The position numbers were made by a program, and so were the translations under genes. From positions 2,124,001 to 2,188,000 of the forward strand of contig NW_018343992.1 in NCBI RefSeq assembly GCF_002099425.1: a stretch of 64,000 bases of DNA, in the 5' to 3' direction. Shown here in pieces: positions 56,515-64,000 of this stretch (positions within the stretch are counted from its first letter, which is position 1; each line of letters opens with the position of its first letter). The DNA comes from Phascolarctos cinereus. Taxonomy: Eukaryota; Chordata; Mammalia; Diprotodontia; Phascolarctidae. The notes beneath the pieces are model-generated. The model made no database searches. It worked only from the letters and a program-made list of their open reading frames with translations, and had not been told where the DNA came from.

Positions 56515-56600
56515 ATGAATGGAACAAATGATTAGAGCATTTAGTAAGTGCTATATACAAAGCATTGTGCTAAATTCCAGGGATACTGGTGAAATTAGTA
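56515..56600 (-). repeat. L2 tail fragment, antisense
   Basis: agcatttagtaagtgctata, gcattgtgctaaattccagg and atactggtgaaat. Confidence 0.65.
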
Positions 56601-56786
56601 ATATGGAACAGGTCATTTACTAGTTTTGTATACCAACTGGAAAGCTGATGAGTCTCAGACTCAGTATTTTCTCAAACTTCTAAAACGGTTGAATTCAGTT
56701 AAATCTCTTGATTGAGGAAAGAGACATTACAGCTTGTCTCTGTCTTAATTATAAATCACTTACTTTGTCATCATCTTTGTGGTCCT

Positions 56787-56860
56787 CATCAAGAAACATT
56801 TATTGAGTGTCTATTATGAGAAAGACATGAGGCTAGGCGCTAGGGATAAAATGTCTAATC
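56787..56860 (-). repeat. L2 tail fragment, antisense
   Basis: catcaagaaacatttattga, gtgtctattatgagaaagac and gctaggcgctagggataaaa. Confidence 0.7.
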
Positions 56861-57089
56861 TTTTTCCCCTCTACCATTCCAAGGTTCTAATTGTTTCCAT
56901 TTTCAGAGAGCGAACGATCTGACAAATGGCTATGTCACAAAATAGCACCCAGTGTAACTAAGGGTGAATGGAAGATAAAAATAATGGCTTTGAAAGAGTT
57001 TAGGTGATTCATTAAACTGGGAGTAAGTTGGTGACAATCTAAATGTAATGGAAGGTGAGGAGGAGGAGGATATCATAGTAAGGGTGGGT

Positions 57090-57147
57090 TGGAAGAACTG
57101 GGCTCGTTCAACCTTTAGAAAGGAAGACTAAGAAGGAAAGAAAGAAG
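57090..57147 (+). repeat. L3/CR1-type LINE, left part
   Basis: gggttggaagaactgggctc and gttcaacctttagaaaggaa match the L3 text upstream of the MIR insertion. Confidence 0.7.
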
Positions 57148-57406
57148 CATTTGATAAGCATTTACTATGTGCCTGCTACCATGCTAAGCATTTTACAAAT
57201 ATTATCTGATTTGATTTTTACAATAACCCTGGGAGGCAAGTGCTATTATTTTGTCCATTTTATAATTAAAGAAAATGAAAGAGACAGAGAGGTTAAGTGA
57301 CTTGCCCAGGGTCACACAACTAGTAAATATCTGAGACCAGATTTAAACTCAAATCTTTTCCCCTTTTAGGCATCGCACTCTATCTACCATGCTACCTAAC
57401 TGCCTA
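57148..57406 (-). repeat. MIR/THER1-type SINE inside L3, antisense
   Basis: tttgataagcatttactatg, tgcctgctaccatgctaagc, gaccataaccctggg-like text, gttaagtgacttgcccaggg and ctatctaccatgctacctaa. Confidence 0.93.
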
Positions 57407-57690
57407 CATAGGATGGTAGCTAACTTTAAGTAATTGAAAGTCTGTCATGTGGAGATGGGATTAGATTTGTTCTTTTTGACTCTAGAGAGCAAAACCAGAA
57501 GCAATAACTGTAAGTTGAAAAGAGGCAGATTTTGGCTTGATGCCAAGAAAAACTTCCTAACAGTTAGAGCTGTCTAAAAAGGTCATGGGCTGCCTTGGGC
57601 AATGATGGATTCCCCTTCTTGGAGCTTTTCAAATAGCTGGATAACCACTTGTCCGATATGTTACAGAGAGGATTATTTTCATGCATGGAT
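57407..57690 (+). repeat. L3/CR1-type LINE, right part
   Basis: aagtaattgaaagtctgtca, gtggagatgggattagattt, aaaaacttcctaacagttag, agctgtctaaaaaggtcatg, gggctgccttgggcaatgat and ggataaccacttgtccgata. Confidence 0.85.
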
Positions 57691-57699
57691 TAGACTGTC

Positions 57700-57930
57700 C
57701 ATCTGTTATCTATCATACACCTATTCAACTGTCACCTCTACCTTCTAAATATCTATCATTACATCTATCTACCTATCACCAACTTCTCTCTATCTCTCTA
57801 TCATCTATTTGCCTATCATCTATCATCTATATCTATTCATCTATCACCTCTATCTAAATATCTTTCATATCTTTCCATCTAGAATCTACCTCTATCTATC
57901 TATCTATCCATCCATCTATCTTTCACAATC
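57700..57930. repeat. Degenerate (CTAT)n/(CATC)n microsatellite
   Basis: Interrupted tetramers. The purest part is ctatctatctatctatccat near 57892. Confidence 0.9.
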
Positions 57931-57989
57931 TGACCATAACCTACCTTTTGGGTATTATTGAGCATTATCCCCTTTCAAACATTTCATGT

Positions 57990-58325
57990 TTCAACTAAAC
58001 TGGACTACTTATTGTTCTCTGTATGTGTCTTTTGACCTCTCCTCTCCAGACCTTTGTACAGACTGTTCCCCATCCTTGAAATGTACTATTTCCTTACCTT
58101 CACCTCTTTAGTTCCTCCTGCTTTTTTTTTAAAATCAGACCCATCCTGATTCTCCCAGTTGTTACTACCCTCTTCCCCCCAAAATTACTTTTTATATATT
58201 TTCCCTCTAATAGGATGCAGGCTCTTTGAAGGCAAACTCTATTTCATTTTTGTCTTTGAATCCTCAGCCCCTAGCACAGTCCCTGGCACAAAGGATATAC
58301 TTAGCAAATACTTATTGAATGAATG
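57990..58325 (+). repeat. L2 LINE 3' end
   Basis: tgtacagactgttccccatc, cttgaaatgtactatttcct, a 'gcaggctctttgaaggcaaactct' block, tagcacagtccctggcacaa and tacttattgaatgaatgaa. Confidence 0.9.
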
Positions 58326-58574
58326 AAAAAAAAAGTCATAGTAAAGGCACAGAAAACAGTGTAATTAAAAAATGCTCTAGGCCTCAGAATAGAAAAGGCT
58401 GAAAGGCTTGGCACTTCCTTTTTCTCCTGGCTTAAAGAAGATATTCCTCTAGACTCTATTCTTTTATGCTTTCTGAAAGTGGAAGCTCTGACAAAAGGCA
58501 TTTGGTTACTGGTGACCTAGACCAAAGTTGGCGATCTCTTTTGGTAAGAGTATATATAGAAAGGATTTCTGTGT

Positions 58575-58632
58575 CTTCCTTCAAGTCTCAACTAAAATCT
58601 TACCTTTTGGTAGAAGCCTTTCCTGGTTATCC
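58575..58632 (+). repeat. L2 LINE fragment
   Basis: cttcaagtctcaactaaaat and ggtagaagcctttcctggtt. Confidence 0.8.
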
Positions 58633-58715
58633 TTGCAACTAACAAGTGATAGAGATAGAATTCAAACCCAAGTCTGCCTGACTCCAGATCTAGCATTCTA
58701 TCCACTATGGTGCTA
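58633..58715 (-). repeat. MIR-type SINE head fragment, antisense
   Basis: agaattcaaacccaagtctg, cctgactccagatctagcat and tctatccactatggtgctag. Confidence 0.7.
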
Positions 58716-59515
58716 GGCTGGGTATATAAAGATAAAATGTGACTTAGCCCTTATTTATGTTATTCTCTTCATTACAGTTATTGCCTTTTGTGGTCTAAAA
58801 ACACCATTGCCAGAGTTACAATCTATTGGTGGTTCTAGGTCTAGAGCCATTTAAGAACAAGGAAGAGAATGGACCTATCGGATTTTCTGTCACACCCTCC
58901 ACTCTCTGGAGGAAACACAGAGTTATTTCTTTTTATAGCACAGCCTAAGTTCCTTTTAGTGTTTCCACGTGTAATTTGTCTCAAGATGAGAAGGTTCATT
59001 TTGTTATTTTCTACCTCCACGATAAATGGCCTGAGGGACAGAAGAGCCAGTGACCTTCAAAGACTGAAACGGAATGAAAATCAGAAAAAACAGCCCCCTT
59101 ACTGGACAGTAAATGGCTATTTACCAGAGGGCAGCTATAAGGAAAGGGAGTTCCCCTGCTCAAGGAATTAAACAGCCAGAAAGCAGAGCTGCCCAATGTT
59201 GCCATTTAAGCTGCCAAAGTGCTTCTGTGGCTGCTTTCAGGCCAAGGGGCATCACCCCTCCTGCAGCGGGACTGACTCTCCCTACCCATTTGTTCTAGTT
59301 CTCCTCTGGTGTCACCCCAGTGAGCAAAGAGCATTCTTGTACTCTACTCCAAAGCAGAAGGGCATCTGCCTGCAATGCTTCTTGCTTATGTTCTGGCCCA
59401 GACCAGAATGTTACGGCAGCCAACCCCCTCTTTCAATTTCCCTGGCTTCCATCCAGAAGTAGCTCAGTACTCAGCCCTGACCTAAGTGGTGTTCTGGCTC
59501 TCACCCAGGCTGAAG

Positions 59516-59517
<2 letters not shown>
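58716..59517. other. Unassigned, GC-richer end
   Basis: No repeat recognised. 59190-59500 is GC-richer than its surroundings, with several open but overlapping frames of 60-100 codons. No domain was seen. Confidence 0.4.

Positions 59518-59601
<84 letters not shown>
59518..59601. repeat. (CT)42 microsatellite
   Basis: Pure CT run followed by about 100 bp of pyrimidine-only sequence to 59704. It explains the long poly-Ser/Leu frames on both strands here. Confidence 0.98.
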
Positions 59602-59608
<7 letters not shown>

Positions 59609-59704
59609 TCTGTCTCTCTCTGTCTCTCTCTCTTTCTCTCCTACCCTCTCTCCTTCCCTCCCCTCTCTTCCTCCCTCCTTCCCCCTCTCTCTTTTCTTTC
59701 TTTT

Positions 59705-61690
59705 TTAAATGGACAAACTGTAACACTGTAACAACTTCAGGAATAAACACGTGGGGGGGAAGTAGTTTTAGTTGTCAAAATCAATGCCAAAGTGCTTCCA
59801 ACACAGTTATCAATCTTCATTCTGCATGGAGGGAAGATTCTGTTACTTAACATAGAACTTCATACTTTCATTTCCAGGACCTTTAGGGCCCAAAGTGAGA
59901 TGTTTAGGACAAAACCAGTACATGAAAGGAGATAATAATAGACAAAGGAGGTGGAGCATGAAAGAGGGGAAAACTGTTATGTGACAGATTCCTTGCTTCT
60001 CCTACTTCCTGTCTTTCTCCTTCCCTCCTCAGGCAGCAAGAGAGGATGGAGATGACAGCAGTTACACAAATAGGCCCACCAGGTTCTGATGAAGTGACTC
60101 AGTTAAAATAGGAGGAAGTCCAAGAATAGACATTTGGAGAAGGGTAGAGAGAACCATGATAATTCCACTTTCATTATATTTTATTTGCAAGCTAAAAGAG
60201 CAATATGCTATTCTGATGTTCATTAGCTATGAATTTCATGTGTATTAACTATATAAGGGGATTATTCTTTGGAAGTTTGATATGTATTGTTCATGAAAAT
60301 AGATTACAAAACTCACTCAATTTTCCACTGTGAAAAGGGCAGCATGGGTAATCCATATCCTAACACAACAACTGGGATACACTCCTCTCATTGCTCCAAG
60401 TTCAAGGTACTCTCTGGCTCCACATCCACTCAAAACCGTAATTCACAAGGCCCCACCAATGTGTTTATTTTTACTAGTCAGTCAGAGGTCGCACAGTTCA
60501 AAGTAAAAATATTTAATGAAATAAATGAGAAATGCAGCAATAGAACATTCTCCCTATAAACTTGAAACACATTTCCCCCCAAATAACATGTACTTTAAGT
60601 GGAAAGATTAGATATATAGGAATGACACAATCAACCATCTGTAGTCAGGGCCTGAAAGTGAAAAAGCAACTCATATTTTTGACACTGCAGGACTATTTTC
60701 TGGTGACTTTCTGGTGACAGCATTATGCCACTGTCTCTTTGCTTCCTTTCTATGGAGTCTGTATTTGGTTATTGCATTATGTCTTTGCTGTTCCCTGACA
60801 CTTTCTCTCTCCTGGGCTTCTCTCCTCCCCCTTGGACATTTTGGTCTCCAGAAAGCAACATTACACGTTTCTGTGTTTTATCTCCTCAGGTTTACCTACT
60901 GGGCATGTGATCTTCAGTTTTCTAGGCTGTGATGACCAGAAAGCATCTTCTAGACCAAAGCAGTTACCAGTTCTTTAGCTATCACCACCATATCCAGTTA
61001 ACCAAAACCAGCAGAATGCCCCCAGACAAATAGTGTCTTTTCTTGCATCTCCTATCTGTAGGGCTGAAGTCCCAGCCTCCCAAATTGTCTCTAGTTTGGC
61101 ATGCAGATAAATTTGACCTAGAAAAAAATTAAGTCAAGGAGGCAAGGTCTCCACCCACCTAGCCCACATTTCTCTCTTTATGATATAGATATAGATGTAG
61201 ATATACTTATTTATTTATTAGAGGAAAAAACCCATAGCTTTTGTATTCTGTTTTGGTCAGTGGAAAATCTCTCTGGTTCCCTACATACAGACAATCAAAA
61301 ATTTATTTTTAACTATCAATTTCAACCTCCATGTTGAAAACTAAAACTATTAATAAGTGGCAAACTTTTTTTTTTCACCTGGAGTATTTGCCCTCCCATT
61401 GATGATCTAATGAATCAGCAAATAATGAGTTATCAAGACAGACAACTTTGATCCATCTGCACTGAGGTCCACATGATGGATTAAAATTGATTAGAAGTAA
61501 CATTCCTAACATTTTTAGATGGGAAAATGCATTTTACAATCCTCCTTTCAAACCCACCCACTTCAATATTTTCTGTAGATATTTTGGAGTCATTTAAAAT
61601 AAATTTTGAAAGTTTGCTTTTACTCTAACAAGGGCTCATGATGATACATTTATCAAGTCTGCCATCGGATCTCAGGTAGTGGATTTTTGT
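59705..61690. other. Single-copy-looking stretch
   Basis: About 2 kb with no recognised SINE or LINE. It contains a short (tagata)n/(ttta)n tract at 61183-61220. No exon evident. Confidence 0.4.
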
Positions 61691-61694
61691 ATGT

Positions 61695-61855
61695 AAAGGA
61701 CATTGGATTTAGAGTTTTCACACCTGGCAAATCATTTGCCCCCTTTGGGTCTCATTGTTCTTATCTGCAGCTTGAAATTCTAGGATCCCTTCCCATGCTG
61801 GATTGGTCTTATGATGCTATGAACTTCAAGGTTCCTTTCATCTCACAGACCTGCT
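61695..61855 (+). repeat. Possible SINE with L3-like 3' end
   Basis: ggacattggatttagagttt, ccctttgggtctcattgttc, tatctgcagcttgaaattct and caaggttcctttcatctcac follow the order of this SINE but are strongly decayed. Confidence 0.5.
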
Positions 61856-62212
61856 GCTTTTGTTTTTCTTTCCTTCTTTTTGTTTTATCACCTGGAGGCA
61901 GGATCAGAATGGTCAATGGGAGTACTAAGTAAAGCATTCTTTCACATAGCATCAGATTCTCTCTTGGACACTAAGAATAGAATAGCGGGAAATGATGTAC
62001 TTGAACAATATGAAAACAGTCAGGCTCCCGCAAGTGACCACAGTCATCTGCAATCTGTTTTGTTTGTTTGTCTGTTTTTGGTTTTGATAGGGGAGGACCA
62101 AGGCTAGCCTTGTGGTCAAGAAATGCTTGCCATTCTTGGCAATAATTCAGCATGTTTTATTGACAGTTTCCTACCTTGAATATGAAATGCCTGCCCTAGG
62201 ACACCACAAAGC

Positions 62213-62470
62213 ATAAGTAGGTAGAGTGCTGGAAGTGGTCAGGAAGACCTGAGTTCAAGTCCCACCTCTGCATTTATAAATTATATGACCCTGGTGTAGT
62301 CACATAATTTTTCTCAACCTCAGTTTCTAATTTGTGAAATGGTGAGAATAATGCTAGCAGCACCTTCCACCCAGAATTATTGTGAGAGTAGATTGAGCTA
62401 ATGTATATGAAGTGCTTTGTAAATCTTAAAGCAAGATATGAATGTCAGTTGTTTCTGTTATTATTATATA
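62213..62470 (+). repeat. MIR/THER1-type SINE
   Basis: aagtaggtagagtgctggaa, gtcaggaagacctgagttca, agtcccacctctgcatttat, attattgtgagagtagattg and gtgctttgtaaatcttaaag. It is near full length. Confidence 0.92.
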
Positions 62471-62474
62471 ATAA

Positions 62475-63190
62475 TAGTTGTGTGTTGTCATTACCTGGCT
62501 CTCTTTTTCTGAACTCTTTTCAGAACTGTGTTATTTTCCCAAGGATGGGCTGAAAAGGGGGCTTTCCAAAGTGCGTGTATTCAGTTTTGCCTGGAGGCTA
62601 ATGCATTTAAAACTATCCCACTTAAAATTCCCTGGAGCTGTGTGATATTGACGTGGTTCTGACTAGGTTGACATTACTCAGCTTTGAGCCACCTGAGAGC
62701 TTAGAGCTCAAGTTTCCCCCAGGAAAGACATCTTTTTCACACTGGCAGTGGATTCAATATGCTTTTAAAGCGAACAGCAAGTAACTTTAACTGAACTAAA
62801 TGTGAATTACATTACCTTAGCTCAGAGGAAGAGGGCAATGTTGTTTTGTTTATTTTGGGCTTTCTACTTCCCAAATATCTGGGTAGTAGTCTGCATTTCT
62901 CCTGAAACTGCATTAAGCCAGAGTTGGAGATACAATAAGACTGAGAAAGCTCGGGATAAATAGCCATCCAGATACTCTCCCTGTTATGGATAAATGACTT
63001 AAACAGGCAAATAGATCTCTGATTTCATGAATGGGGGTTTTCTTCCAACTAAATGGATGGAAACCCATTCATACACATTATCTGACCTCTGTGACTGTTA
63101 CCTTTGTCATCCCATGAGTTCATCAGAAAGGCTCTGCCCACTGTACAGAAGAGTTTTTGTTTTTGTTTTTGTTCTTTGCTTTCTCTTGAT
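62475..63190. other. Unassigned
   Basis: No recognised repeat or exon. Confidence 0.4.
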
Positions 63191-63194
63191 ATTA

Positions 63195-63350
63195 CGCCAG
63201 AGTTGAAAGAACACTGATTAGGAGTCAGAAGGTCAGGGTTCCGATCCTTCCTCCCATAAACCGTGTGATTTTAGCTAAATCATTTAATTTCTTTAGGCCT
63301 CAGTTTCCTCAGATGTAAAATGAGGGATTGAGATTAGATGGACTATATGT
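63195..63350 (+). repeat. SINE with L3-like 3' end, tail shortened
   Basis: cagagttgaaagaacactga, ttaggagtcagaaggtcagg, ggcctcagtttcctcagatg, taaaatgagggattgagatt and agatggactata. Confidence 0.8.
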
Positions 63351-63363
63351 TTATTTGAACTAC

Positions 63364-63425
63364 CAGGGATGGGAAACCTATAGCCTTGAGGCCACATCCT
63401 TGAGGCTGCAGGTTTCCAACCCCTG
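63364..63425. mobile_element. 62-bp hAT-type MITE
   Basis: Left end cagggatgggaaacct and right end aggtttccaacccctg are inverted repeats agreeing at 14 of 16 positions. Internal ccttgaggccacat and ccttgaggctgca match the ends of the larger palindromic element at 53783-53983, so this is a version with most of the interior deleted. No clear 8-bp target duplication was seen. Confidence 0.75.
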
Positions 63426-63829
63426 TATCTAGATCTATCATTCACTTGATTATGGGGATGGCAATAGAGTACACAGAGGTAGCTCACTGGTTCTCTCTAG
63501 CTCTTGACCATCGATTGACCATCACTTTCCTTGATGACATCTTTTATTCTACTTCTTCATATTTTTCTGCTTATAGTATGTTGCTCTTCATTTCTCCCAT
63601 GAACCTTTCCATTGCCCTCTGGCTGAAACTTATTTTTAGCTCTTCAGAGACTCTACTATTCCCTATATCACAGACATGTATCATATGGGAATAGTAGTCA
63701 CAGAAGTTTCTAGAGATTATAAATTATATTTCGATTTAATATAATTCTAAGAATTTGCAGATAGAGATACCAAACCATGAGATGGGGGCTCCTGATGTGA
63801 TAAATCCCCCTGTGTGGCAATGTTCAAAG

Positions 63830-63943
63830 TACAAAACTAGAGAATTATTCTTCAGGAATGTTGTGAGAATTCAGAAATTGTGTGGGAGACTGGACTTGAT
63901 GATCTCTTAGGTTCCTTTCAACCTAATATTCCACAGTTCTGAG
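63830..63943 (+). repeat. L3/CR1-type LINE 3' end
   Basis: agactggacttgatgatctc, ttaggttcctttcaacctaa and tattccacagttctga match the 3' end of L3/CR1. Confidence 0.75.
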
Positions 63944-64000
63944 CAGTCCTATTATATACTATCTAAGTGATTTGAGACATCTTGTCTGCCTCGTCAGTAT

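Noticed and set aside
59320-59850. Plus-strand frame of 176 codons and overlapping minus-strand frame of 105 codons
   Set aside because: Both are translations of the (CT)n tract (poly-Ser/Leu and poly-Arg/Glu). Low complexity, no domain.
1-64000. CRISPR arrays, bacterial operons, tRNA or rRNA genes
   Set aside because: The regularly spaced repeats are SINEs or microsatellites, and the tRNA-like boxes all sit in SINE heads. The sequence is vertebrate.

Overview
This window looks like non-coding nuclear DNA of a marsupial. No host protein-coding exon, rRNA, tRNA gene or CRISPR array could be supported. The marsupial assignment rests on the repeat content: many tRNA-derived SINEs with the head ggcagctaggtggtgcagtg, some ending in an RTE/BovB-type tail; very abundant L2 and MIR/THER-type copies; L3/CR1 remnants; at least two L1 lineages with marsupial-type 3' ends; and RTE-clade LINE fragments. 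No retroviral or other virus-derived element was recognised. Repeat family names are from memory of consensus sequences and were not searched.

Layout. 1-18110 is a dense mosaic of fossils: an L1 ORF2/3' end (2495-5085) carrying a younger SINE with a 15-bp target duplication; L2 tails; an older L1 3' end (9035-9795); two L3 pieces that may be one copy split apart; an RTE endonuclease fragment; an L1/HAL1-like ORF1 fragment; and a 1.5-kb L2 reverse-transcriptase fragment (15240-16703). 18120-21570 is the longest stretch with no recognised repeat. It holds a local CpG cluster with an ETS-like site and two splice-donor-like sites, the best candidate for a regulatory element or an alternative first exon of a host gene outside the window. 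21573-31162 is SINE/MIR/L2 mosaic with microsatellites.

31240-41420 is the structural centre. An antisense L2 was hit by a sense L1 3' end, which was then hit by a 3.5-kb antisense L1 that keeps its 5' UTR, ORF1 and the start of ORF2 and is bounded by an 18-bp direct repeat. Next to it is a second L1 whose 3' half is inverted at the 5' edge of a purine-rich inter-ORF tract and which carries a 253-bp L1 insertion with a 13-bp target duplication. Further L1 3' ends follow.

41774-64000 holds a head-to-head pair of L2s, an RTE LINE with reverse-transcriptase, C-terminal and zinc-finger-like parts (48045-49247), palindromic hAT-type DNA elements, L3 fragments and long microsatellites, separated by single-copy-looking stretches.

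There are no genes acting together here. The recognisable coding capacity is broken LINE sequence. The most informative content is the insertion and rearrangement history of the L1s and the candidate regulatory island near 20.4-20.8 kb. I did not find a new functional system and do not claim one.
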